Assembly (NCBI GenBank): GCA_016780665.1
Contig: JADHLM010000026.1
Coordinates: 1 to 13,125 of the forward strand
DNA length: 13,125 nucleotides
DNA from: Hyphomicrobiales bacterium
GTDB lineage: Bacteria > Pseudomonadota > Alphaproteobacteria > Rhizobiales > TMED25
Direction of reading: 5' to 3'
Below are positions 6,936 to 13,125 of this stretch, piece by piece (the stretch's first letter is position 1; every line of letters starts with the position of its first letter). The notes under the pieces are model-generated. The model was not told where the DNA came from and made no database searches. It saw only the letters and a program-made list of their open reading frames with translations. The translations under genes were made by a program, and so were the position numbers.

Positions 6936-8278
6936 TAACTTTTAAATGAACCTCCAATCTGAGTATATAATTGAGTAAACCCGGGAAAACTTGTATTAAT
7001 TGGAGATATATCATCAATTCTGATTTTGTTATGGGCATTTAACCCCAAAATAAAGCTGGCCATGGCTGTGCGATGATCTAGATTTGTTTTGATTTCACTC
7101 CCACCAATAACCTCACCATTACCATCAATAACTATATCATCCCCAATATTCCTACATGAAACTCCTGATGAAGATAACATATTGACAATTGCTTCAAATC
7201 TATTGCTTTCTTTTACTCTTAATTCAGATAAACCGTAAAATTTGCTTGTTCCTTTTGCGTAAGCGGCGGCAACTGCGAGAATTAGGAATTCATCTATGAG
7301 AAAAGGAGCTTCTTCTTTTTTTATAATTATACCATTAAGCTCACTTGATGTTACTTCTAGATCACAAACATCTTCTCCACATTTAGAATATGTCCTATCA
7401 ATCTTAATATTTGCACCCATTCTATTTAAAACATCAATAAAATGTGCTCTGGTAGGGTTTGTCATCACATTAGTAATCTTAAGTTTTGAATTTGGCTTAA
7501 TTAAACCAGCTACGATAAAAAAAGCTGCAGAGCTTGGATCACCAGGGATATCTATTTGCTGTGGGGTTAACTTCACTTGACCATTTATTTTTATGACATC
7601 ATATCCATCTGAATTTTTATTTATTGTTATATCTGCATCAAATAATTTAAGAAGATTTTCTGTGTGATCACGAGTTTTAATTGGTTCAATTATTATTGAT
7701 GTTCCAGATATATTTAGTGCAGATAACATCAAGGCAGTTTTAACCTGTGCTGATGGAATAGTAAGTTGATGATCAATAGGGACTGGCATAGCTGCACCTC
7801 TAAGTGTTAGAGGTAATTTCCGATCGTTATCTTCTAAAATCTCTAGTCCAACCTTTTGAAGTGGAGATAGCACTCTATCCATTGGGCGTTTTGAGAGTGA
7901 CTCGTCTCCTTCAAATTTTACAACTACTTCACAACTAGACATTAAGCCTATCAATAGCCTTGCTGAAGTACCAGAATTTCCTAAATAAATATTTTTTTCT
8001 GGTTGTAAAAGTCCACCAATTCCAATTCCACAAATTTTACACTCACCATCTTTATTTATGATTATATTCGCACCAAATTGTCTGAGAGCCTCTGCTGTAT
8101 TTATTACATCTTCGGATAGTAAGAGATTCTTTATTGTTGTTTCACCTAAGCATAATGCTCCAAGAATTAGTGCCCTGTGTGAAATAGATTTATCACTAGG
8201 CGTCCTAATGGCACCATGAAGAGAATTTGATTGATAAACAATTACAGCATTATTTTTGTTGTTTAATTGCATGATCAT
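6935..8278 (-). CDS. aroA: EPSP synthase (3-phosphoshikimate 1-carboxyvinyltransferase), class II-like
   Basis: AroA joins PEP to shikimate 3-phosphate to give EPSP, the step before chorismate and hence feeding the tryptophan genes downstream. The 447-residue product shows TPSDKSISHRA (Lys30, Ser31, Arg35), LGNSGTSARLL (99-109), SAQVK (176-180), RDHTE (203-207), PGDPSS (245-250), NPTR (274-277), IDEF with Asp329 and RVKESNR (354-360). RDHTE, SAQVK and NPTR are marks of class II enzymes related to that of Agrobacterium CP4. Position 103 is Gly where CP4 has Ala. Two close ATG codons, at 8278 and 8272, can start it. Neither has a clear Shine-Dalgarno, and I took the first. It heads the minus-strand unit, overlaps cmk by one base and is divergent from the FYDLN-acid gene. 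Confidence 0.96.
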   Translation of the reverse strand: MIMQLNNKNNAVIVYQSNSLHGAIRTPSDKSISHRALILGALCLGETTIKNLLLSEDVINTAEALRQFGANIIINKDGECKICGIGIGGLLQPEKNIYLGNSGTSARLLIGLMSSCEVVVKFEGDESLSKRPMDRVLSPLQKVGLEILEDNDRKLPLTLRGAAMPVPIDHQLTIPSAQVKTALMLSALNISGTSIIIEPIKTRDHTENLLKLFDADITINKNSDGYDVIKINGQVKLTPQQIDIPGDPSSAAFFIVAGLIKPNSKLKITNVMTNPTRAHFIDVLNRMGANIKIDRTYSKCGEDVCDLEVTSSELNGIIIKKEEAPFLIDEFLILAVAAAYAKGTSKFYGLSELRVKESNRFEAIVNMLSSSGVSCRNIGDDIVIDGNGEVIGGSEIKTNLDHRTAMASFILGLNAHNKIRIDDISPINTSFPGFTQLYTQIGGSFKS

Positions 8279-8362
8279 GTATATATAGGAATAGATTAAA
8301 TTATACTATATATAATTCTAAAAAATTTATAATAATATAAAACTAAGAAAAGGGCTTAAACA
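8279..8362. promoter_or_regulatory. divergent AT-rich promoter region, aroA unit / FYDLN-acid gene
   Basis: This 84-bp spacer separates divergent genes and is nearly all A/T. A minus-strand TATAAT occupies 8305-8300, about 22 bp before the first aroA ATG, which would give a leader of only about 15 nt. A plus-strand TATAAT occupies 8311-8316, about 47 bp before the GTG. No good -35 hexamer was found at 17 bp on either strand, and TATAAT is cheap in such DNA. The need for promoters here follows from the gene layout; the exact boxes are tentative. Confidence 0.45.
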
Positions 8363-8806
8363 GTGTTACGAGTTGAATTAGGTAAAAAACATACCTGTAA
8401 AGAATGCGGAGTTAAATTTTATGATCTTAATAAAGACGATCCCTCATGCCCTGAGTGCAATACTTCAGTCCTAATTCATAATAATACACAAGTCAGTGAT
8501 TCAATAATATCAAAAGTATCCAAGGTATCTGAAACTGTTGTAAAATCAGATCAAGAAAATAAAAATATAACTCCATTAGATGAAAGTTTAGAAGATGGAT
8601 TAATTGACGATGATAACCCAATAATTATGCATGATGATGATATCAATGATGATGACTCTGATGATGGGTTATTAAACGACAATGATATAGATATTCCTGA
8701 TATCGAAAATGAAGACCTAATTGATGATGATAATGACTTCCTCGTCGAAGATGATGACATGGATGAGCCAGATCTAATTATTAAGCCAAAATCAGATGAT
8801 GAGTAA
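8363..8806 (+). CDS. FYDLN-acid family zinc-ribbon protein (TIGR02300-type), function unknown
   Basis: The 147-residue product matches the alphaproteobacterial FYDLN-acid family, whose function is not known. The N-terminus has two CxxC pairs, Cys12/Cys15 and Cys29/Cys32, flanking the family signature KFYDLNKDDP (18-27). This is a small treble-clef or zinc-ribbon-like knuckle that probably binds one zinc ion. A hydrophilic linker follows, and from about residue 70 the tail is dominated by Asp and Glu in runs of up to four acidic residues, with no membrane segment. The start is GTG at 8363: AAGAAAAGGG lies about 9 nt upstream and this start gives the usual short lead before ELGKKHTC. Family members commonly sit beside aroA, as here. 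An acidic tail plus zinc knuckle suggests binding to a basic protein or mimicry of nucleic acid, but that is a guess. Confidence 0.9.
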   Translation: MLRVELGKKHTCKECGVKFYDLNKDDPSCPECNTSVLIHNNTQVSDSIISKVSKVSETVVKSDQENKNITPLDESLEDGLIDDDNPIIMHDDDINDDDSDDGLLNDNDIDIPDIENEDLIDDDNDFLVEDDDMDEPDLIIKPKSDDE

Positions 8807-8827
8807 TCCTTTTTCAAATATTATTCC

Positions 8828-9463
8828 ATGAGACCTAAATATTGGAAAGAGGCAATAAGATATTTATCAGAAGTTGACTCTATACTTTGCGAAATTATAA
8901 AAAAAAACCAACATCAAGTATTAATTTCAAAAAACAATCCATTCAATACACTAATAAAATCAATTATTGGGCAACAAATATCTGTTAAAGCAGCCCAAAG
9001 CATTTACTTAAGGCTTTTAGAGGTGCTAAAAAATGACATTAGTCCTACCAAAATAAAAGAAATAAACAAAGAAGACCTAAGTGGAATAGGTTTATCTAGG
9101 CAAAAAGTTGAATATATAAATAATGTATCAGATTATTTCATAAATAACCCAAGGATTACTTCTAATTCATACTTCTTGACGGCATCAAAAGATGAAATTT
9201 ATAATAATCTAATTAAAATAAAGGGCATTGGAGAGTGGACAATCGAAATGTTTTTTATATTCTATGTGACATTACCAGATATACTGCCCTTGAAAGATAT
9301 TGGTCTTATAAATGCGATCAAAAGAGCTTATAATCTTGTTAATTTAGATAAAGAAACACAGCGCCAAAATATTTTAAATATCTCCAGCAAATGGAAGCCA
9401 TACAGAACTGTTGCAACATGGTACCTATGGCAAATGATTGATGATGAACTAGTAGAATATTGA
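8828..9463 (+). CDS. DNA-3-methyladenine glycosylase, AlkA/HhH-GPD family
   Basis: A base-excision repair enzyme of the HhH-GPD superfamily, predicted to remove alkylated purines such as 3-methyladenine. The 211-residue product contains IIGQQIS (46-52), the usual first motif of the AlkA-type fold, and a helix-hairpin-helix LIKIKGIGEWTIEMF at about 128-142. The expected catalytic aspartate is Asp157 in LPLKDIGL. There is no C-terminal cysteine cluster, so it is not an iron-sulfur MutY or Nth type. It also lacks the extra N-terminal domain of E. coli AlkA and so resembles the short Mag1-like branch. ATG at 8828 is 21 bp after the FYDLN-acid stop. No Shine-Dalgarno is visible, so readthrough from the preceding gene or S1-aided initiation is likely. 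The exact substrate range cannot be told. Confidence 0.9.
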   Translation: MRPKYWKEAIRYLSEVDSILCEIIKKNQHQVLISKNNPFNTLIKSIIGQQISVKAAQSIYLRLLEVLKNDISPTKIKEINKEDLSGIGLSRQKVEYINNVSDYFINNPRITSNSYFLTASKDEIYNNLIKIKGIGEWTIEMFFIFYVTLPDILPLKDIGLINAIKRAYNLVNLDKETQRQNILNISSKWKPYRTVATWYLWQMIDDELVEY

Positions 9464-9864
9464 ATATTAAAAAACAAATAACCCAATTAATGATATTTAT
9501 AATTTTAATATCAGCTTCATATTTTATCTTTCATACAAAAACAATTTGTGATGATGTTGATGGAGTCATGCAAAAAGGAATTTTATATTTAAAGGGATCA
9601 ACAAAACCCTATACTGGTAAAAGTTTGTGTATATGGGATACAGCAAATGTAACTTGGTATAAGGGTAAATACCAAGACGGATTAAAAGAAGGTTTATGGA
9701 TATTTTATAATAAAAATTCTACAAAGAAATCTGAAACGAATTATAGTGCTGGCAAGATGAATGGTTTAAGGAAAGTATATAATTCACAAAACCAGATCGC
9801 CTATACTTTAAACTGTATTAATAATAAATGTGAACGTGTAAACCCAGATATTGACTATAAATAA
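9460..9864 (+). CDS. small exported or anchored protein with MORN/YwqK-like repeats
   Basis: I do not recognise a specific family for this 134-residue protein. A positively charged start (NIKKQ) precedes a hydrophobic segment at about 8-25, reading as an uncleaved signal anchor or signal peptide. The rest holds two MORN-type repeats like those of YwqK-class proteins: YKGKYQDGLKEGLWIFYN (about 67-84) and NYSAGKMNGLRKVYN (about 94-108). Four cysteines (30, 57, 119, 124) lie outside the hydrophobic segment and could form disulfides in the periplasm. The start given is TTG at 9460, overlapping the glycosylase stop by four bases; an ATG at 9490 would cut into the hydrophobic stretch. Neither has a ribosome site, which fits translational coupling. 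YwqK-like proteins are often labelled antitoxins, but no partner toxin is seen here. Confidence 0.7.
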   Translation: MNIKKQITQLMIFIILISASYFIFHTKTICDDVDGVMQKGILYLKGSTKPYTGKSLCIWDTANVTWYKGKYQDGLKEGLWIFYNKNSTKKSETNYSAGKMNGLRKVYNSQNQIAYTLNCINNKCERVNPDIDYK

Positions 9865-9903
9865 GTCGTTTGTGTAAGATAATAAATTAACAAGTAGGAA
9901 TTC

Positions 9904-9908
9904 AGAGG
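9904..9908 (+). promoter_or_regulatory. Shine-Dalgarno for aldehyde dehydrogenase
   Basis: AGAGG lies 5 nt before the ATG at 9914, one of the clearer ribosome sites in the window. The 49-bp gap upstream shows no terminator and no convincing promoter. Confidence 0.55.
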
Positions 9909-9913
9909 TCAAG

Positions 9914-11392
9914 ATGAGTGAAAAAATTATAGATCATAAAATGATCATAAATGGTGATTATGTTAATAGTGTTAGTAATCAAAAAATAGGAATAGAATGT
10001 CCAGCTAACAAACAACTTTTTGCAACTGTTCCGCGAGGCATAAAAGAGGATGTCGATATTGCTGTTAAATCATCATTAATTGCATTTCAATCATGGTCTA
10101 AGGTTAACCCAAAAGAGCGAGGTAAAATACTTTTAGATATAGCAAATGATATTGATGATCAAAAAGAAGAAATAGCAAAGATAATAGCAAAAGAAACCGG
10201 TAATGCTATTAGAACTCAAGCTAGACCTGAAATTAATCTCGTTGTTGATATTTTCAGATATTTTGGCGGTTTATCATCGGAACTCAAGGGGGAAACAATT
10301 CCACTTGGTGAGCATGTGCTGAGCTATACCCGAAGAGAACCTTTAGGGGTTGTTGGGGCTATTATTCCGTGGAATGCCCCAGTGATGCTTGCAGCGTGTA
10401 AGATTGCCCCTTCATTATGCACGGGTAATACATTAGTGATGAAAGCCGCTGAAGACGCACCACTCGCAGTTTTAAAAGTTGCAGAAATATGTCAGAAACA
10501 TATCCCACCAGGTGTATTTAATCTAATAACGGGAACGGGGAGTGAATGCGGTGAACCACTGGCATACCATCCTGACATAAGCAAACTTTCATTTACAGGT
10601 TCTACTGCTGTTGGAAAATTAATTATGAGAGCAGCTGCTGAGAGGGTGCTTCCTGTTTCGCTTGAACTTGGTGGCAAAAGTCCTTCAATTGTATATCCTG
10701 ATGTTAATGAGGATTGGACAGTAGATGGAATAATCGGTGCAATGCGCTTCACTAGACAAAGCCAATCATGTACCGCAGGATCAAGACTGTTCTTACATAA
10801 AAGAATATTTGATAGCTTCATTGAACAGTTAGCAAATAAATTAGATAAATTAATCATTGGTGATCCTTTAGATGACAAGACTGATATGGGAACAATCATA
10901 AACAACAAGCAATACACAAAAGTTTGTGACTATATTAAAGATGGCTTAGATAATAAAGAAACAGAGATAATTTGTGGAGGGCTTCCTCCAAAAGAAGGCC
11001 CTTTAAGTGAAGGATATTTCACAATACCAACTATATTTCGAAATAAATCTAATGAATGGCGTTTAGCAAAAGAAGAAATATTTGGACCAGTTCTTGTCGC
11101 TATACCTTGGGAAGACGAAAATGAGGTCATTAAAATGGCAAATCAGAGTCATTATGGACTAGCTGCTTATGTTTGGACAAGAGATATAACAAGAGGTATT
11201 AATGCTGCACATGCAATAGAGTCTGGTTGGGTGCAAGTAAATCAAGGTCTAGGCCAGGTACCCGGACATTCATATGGCGGTTATAAACAATCAGGTCTTG
11301 GAAGAGAATTTTCATTAGAAGGTATGTTAGATAGTTTTACTCAAAGAAAAAATATCAGCATTAACTTAAACACACCAGCCAAAGAACTCTAA
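9914..11392 (+). CDS. NAD(P)-dependent aldehyde dehydrogenase, substrate unknown
   Basis: A member of the aldehyde dehydrogenase superfamily that oxidises an aldehyde to the acid with NAD+ or NADP+, in the cytoplasm. At 492 residues it is full length. PWNAP gives the oxyanion Asn154, and VMKAAE carries Lys177 of the cofactor site. The Rossmann loop is FTGSTAVG (228-235), the general base is Glu251 in ELGGKSP, and the nucleophile is Cys286 in QSQSCTAGSRL. KEEIFGPV follows at about 386-393. All catalytic residues are intact. The start has AGAGG 5 nt upstream. The glutathione transferase-like gene begins 2 bp after the stop, so they form a coupled pair. Betaine-, aryl- or general aliphatic-aldehyde types cannot be told apart by eye; the partner hints at a glutathione-linked or detoxifying role (inference). 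Confidence 0.93.
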   Translation: MSEKIIDHKMIINGDYVNSVSNQKIGIECPANKQLFATVPRGIKEDVDIAVKSSLIAFQSWSKVNPKERGKILLDIANDIDDQKEEIAKIIAKETGNAIRTQARPEINLVVDIFRYFGGLSSELKGETIPLGEHVLSYTRREPLGVVGAIIPWNAPVMLAACKIAPSLCTGNTLVMKAAEDAPLAVLKVAEICQKHIPPGVFNLITGTGSECGEPLAYHPDISKLSFTGSTAVGKLIMRAAAERVLPVSLELGGKSPSIVYPDVNEDWTVDGIIGAMRFTRQSQSCTAGSRLFLHKRIFDSFIEQLANKLDKLIIGDPLDDKTDMGTIINNKQYTKVCDYIKDGLDNKETEIICGGLPPKEGPLSEGYFTIPTIFRNKSNEWRLAKEEIFGPVLVAIPWEDENEVIKMANQSHYGLAAYVWTRDITRGINAAHAIESGWVQVNQGLGQVPGHSYGGYKQSGLGREFSLEGMLDSFTQRKNISINLNTPAKEL

Positions 11393-11394
11393 TA

Positions 11395-12192
11395 ATGTTA
11401 ACATTATTCCACTATGATAGGACCAGTGCCGCTCAAAGAGTAAGGCTTTATCTCGAAGAAAAAGGTTTATCTTGGGAGAGTGTCATCGTTGATACTGCTT
11501 TAGGTGATGTTGATCAGCTGCCAGAAAATTTCCATAAATTAAATCCCAAGGGCCTTGTTCCAGTAATTATTCATGATGACATCGCAATACCAGAATCACA
11601 AGTCATAATAGAATACCTTGAAGATACATTTGGAGGTACACCAACTCTAAAACCTGAAAAGGCTAGGGATCTCGCCCAAATGCGTTTATGGATGAGAAAA
11701 ATTGATGAGGGTATTCATGTTGCAAGTCGAACAATTGGAGTTTGTCTAGTAAACAGACATATTTATAAAAAGAAAGATCCAAAAAAAATAGAAAAGTACT
11801 ACTCAGAAATGAAAGATAAAGTGCGCAAAAAAAATGATCAGGTCAATATTGAATTAGGTATAGAATCTCCTCTTCTTGAAGAAGCAATGATTGAATTCAA
11901 ATTACTCTTTAGCGAAATGAATTCCTATCTATCAACTCATAATTGGCTTGCAGGAGATTCATACTCACTTGCAGATATTTCTTTTGTTGTATATCTTCAT
12001 AGATTGGACTCCTTCATGATGCGACCACTTTGGAAGAATATGAAATACCTTGATGATTGGTATGATAAAATAAAATCAAGACCAGCTTACAAAAGAGCAA
12101 TTTATGATTGGGGCGATGTTACTGCAGATCAAAGAGCTGAAAATGGGAAAAATGCCTACCCAAAAATTTTAGAGTATTGGAATAAGGTATGA
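11395..12192 (+). CDS. glutathione S-transferase-like protein with charged insertion
   Basis: A soluble two-domain GST-fold protein of 265 residues, longer than the usual 200-220. The N-terminal thioredoxin-like domain (about 1-80) has LFHYDRTSAAQRVRLYL, where Ser11 sits at the usual catalytic spot. It also has KGLVPVI with the cis-proline Pro56, and PESQVIIEYL, where Glu67 and Ser68 bind the glutathione glutamyl group. The helical domain ends with the classical N-capping box in AGDSYSLADISF (187-197). Between them, about residues 120-160 form a very Lys/Glu-rich stretch that standard GSTs lack. Long GST-fold proteins of this sort include etherases, dehalogenases and isomerases, so the reaction is open. 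It starts 2 bp after the aldehyde dehydrogenase and ends directly against the convergent oxidase gene. Confidence 0.88.
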   Translation: MLTLFHYDRTSAAQRVRLYLEEKGLSWESVIVDTALGDVDQLPENFHKLNPKGLVPVIIHDDIAIPESQVIIEYLEDTFGGTPTLKPEKARDLAQMRLWMRKIDEGIHVASRTIGVCLVNRHIYKKKDPKKIEKYYSEMKDKVRKKNDQVNIELGIESPLLEEAMIEFKLLFSEMNSYLSTHNWLAGDSYSLADISFVVYLHRLDSFMMRPLWKNMKYLDDWYDKIKSRPAYKRAIYDWGDVTADQRAENGKNAYPKILEYWNKV

Positions 12193-12202
12193 TTAACCAA
12201 TA
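12175..12202. repeat. inverted repeat spanning the two convergent stop codons
   Basis: TATTGG (12175-12180) and CCAATA (12197-12202) are complementary around a 16-base loop that holds both the TGA of the transferase and the TAA of the oxidase. It might act as a weak two-way end signal, but there is no T-run on the plus strand and only a loose one on the minus strand. Chance is quite possible. Confidence 0.25.
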
Positions 12203-13125
12203 TATGACAAAAATTCTTTACCTAAATGCGCACCACTTAAATAAGCAGCTTCAATACGTCCTTGAATAAACCAGTCCCCACATAAACCAATTTGGTTTTC
12301 ATTATTAAAGAAATATTCAAATCCTTTTTGTTGTTTCATAATATTGGCATATCTCCAACCCTGTAACCCAATATATTCAGCCTTCTCTGTTTTTATAGGA
12401 ATTATTTTCTTTAATTCGTCGCATAGATAGTTTTTTACCCAATCACGGTCCTTATCAATATTTTCCTGTGCCCAGTTATTTGTGGAGTGAACTAACAAGG
12501 TATAATTTTTATCTCTGGATGGTTTTGAAGAATTTACAGAAATCCAGCTAATATCAAATCCTTTAACCAACGCCGCATCAAAGTCTAATTCTAGTGGTTG
12601 TTTATAGCCAAGCATAAGTGAAAAACAAGCGAGCATTTCATATTCTGGAATATTGGGAAATATCACTTTTAGATCTGGAAATATTTGTTGTGCCTGCAGT
12701 GGCGGAATTGAAGAGAAAACCCAATCATATTCTCCTAAAATTTCGTTATTTTCATCGTAAACCACCCACTTATCTTCTTTAGAAATTTTTTCAATTTTTT
12801 TTGATAACTGAACATTCAAACTATTTGCCATGTATTTACCAATAGAGTTCATCGAAGGAGTCCCAACATAATTAGCTGGATCGTTACCCCAGGTTCGCTT
12901 ATTAGTTATTTTACCATCGATAATTTCTATAAATTGTGCTTTCCATAGTTCAATTATATTCTGATCAAGCATTGGTTGAATATAATTCTGAAATTCTACA
13001 GTTTTTGCTTTGAAAAATTGGGCCCCATGATCGAACCGGAAATCGCCAGCTCTTCTTGTAGCGACACGACCACCAAACCCACGTGATTTTTCAAAAAGCT
13101 CAACGTCTGCATTATTTTTTATTGT
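12193..13125 (-). CDS. renalase-like FAD-dependent amine oxidase/oxidoreductase, 5' end outside window
   Basis: The frame is open from the TAA at 12195-12193 to the right edge, giving 310 residues with the N-terminus missing. An internal ATG at 12972 is not the real start. Upstream of it the frame reads VELFEKSRGFGGRVATRR and then FDHGAQFF, the hallmark of renalase-type flavoproteins just after the Rossmann strand. The missing 15-25 residues should carry the GxGxxG FAD-binding turn. The C-terminus has YIGLQGWRYA and IGLCGDWFIQGRIEAAYLSG, the usual FAD-closing segment. These enzymes use FAD, and some members oxidise isomeric NAD(P)H forms or amines; the substrate here is unknown. It converges on the transferase gene with no bases between their stops, so it is not in the same operon. 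Confidence 0.9.
   Translation of the reverse strand, partial: TIKNNADVELFEKSRGFGGRVATRRAGDFRFDHGAQFFKAKTVEFQNYIQPMLDQNIIELWKAQFIEIIDGKITNKRTWGNDPANYVGTPSMNSIGKYMANSLNVQLSKKIEKISKEDKWVVYDENNEILGEYDWVFSSIPPLQAQQIFPDLKVIFPNIPEYEMLACFSLMLGYKQPLELDFDAALVKGFDISWISVNSSKPSRDKNYTLLVHSTNNWAQENIDKDRDWVKNYLCDELKKIIPIKTEKAEYIGLQGWRYANIMKQQKGFEYFFNNENQIGLCGDWFIQGRIEAAYLSGAHLGKEFLSYIG

Noticed and set aside
8620..8770. GAT-rich stretch as a possible tandem DNA repeat
   Set aside because: The repetition reflects aspartate codons of the acidic tail; units are irregular and mix GAT, GAC and GAA, so it is low-complexity coding sequence.
8551..8817. Serine-rich minus-strand open frame opposite the FYDLN-acid tail
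   Set aside because: Its serine runs are simply the complement of the GAT/GAC codons of the acidic tail; no independent coding signal.
9460..9864. Antitoxin of a toxin-antitoxin pair
   Set aside because: YwqK-like MORN proteins are sometimes labelled antitoxins, but no small toxin gene lies next to it and it carries an export-type hydrophobic segment.
10492..10917. 141-codon minus-strand open frame inside the aldehyde dehydrogenase
   Set aside because: Antisense to catalytic-core sequence with all ALDH motifs intact on the plus strand; no domain or ribosome site seen.

Overview
The window is AT-rich, tightly packed chromosomal DNA from what looks like a marine-type or otherwise streamlined alphaproteobacterium. 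The grounds are the gene order aroA-cmk-rpsA-(sppA)-ihfB-pyrF-trpF-trpB-trpA, an alphaproteobacterial-type six-domain ribosomal protein S1, and a divergent FYDLN-acid (TIGR02300-type) gene beside aroA, a pairing typical of alphaproteobacteria. Low GC, overlapping or abutting genes and spacers under about 120 bp fit genome streamlining. The family or order cannot be fixed from this sequence alone. No tRNA, rRNA, insertion sequence, phage gene or CRISPR array was seen.

Left two thirds (positions 1-8278, minus strand): nine genes read as one unit in the order aroA, cmk, rpsA, sppA, ihfB, pyrF, trpF, trpB, trpA. Most gaps are 0-34 bp, and the only sizeable one (about 115 bp) lies between rpsA and sppA. 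The unit joins a late shikimate step (AroA), pyrimidine metabolism (Cmk, PyrF), translation (S1), a nucleoid protein (IHF beta), a membrane peptidase (SppA) and the last steps of tryptophan synthesis (TrpF, TrpB, TrpA). trpA runs off the left edge. trpA and pyrF both appear to start with TTG.

Divergent spacer (8279-8362): 84 bp of almost pure A/T with TATAAT-like boxes on both strands, serving the aroA unit leftwards and the FYDLN-acid gene rightwards.

Right third (8363-13125): on the plus strand lie the FYDLN-acid zinc-ribbon protein, an AlkA-type DNA glycosylase, a small secreted or anchored MORN/YwqK-like protein overlapping the glycosylase stop, then an aldehyde dehydrogenase and a glutathione transferase-like protein 2 bp apart. 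The transferase converges on a renalase-like FAD amine oxidase gene with no bases between the two stop codons. That oxidase runs off the right edge, and its reading frame continues to the last base of the window.

Most of the window is recognisable housekeeping DNA, and no convincing new defence or mobile system was found. The points most worth a second look are the U-tract hairpin overlapping the pyrF TTG start, the ALDH-GST pair, the cysteine-bearing MORN-like small protein, and the FYDLN-acid protein of unknown function.
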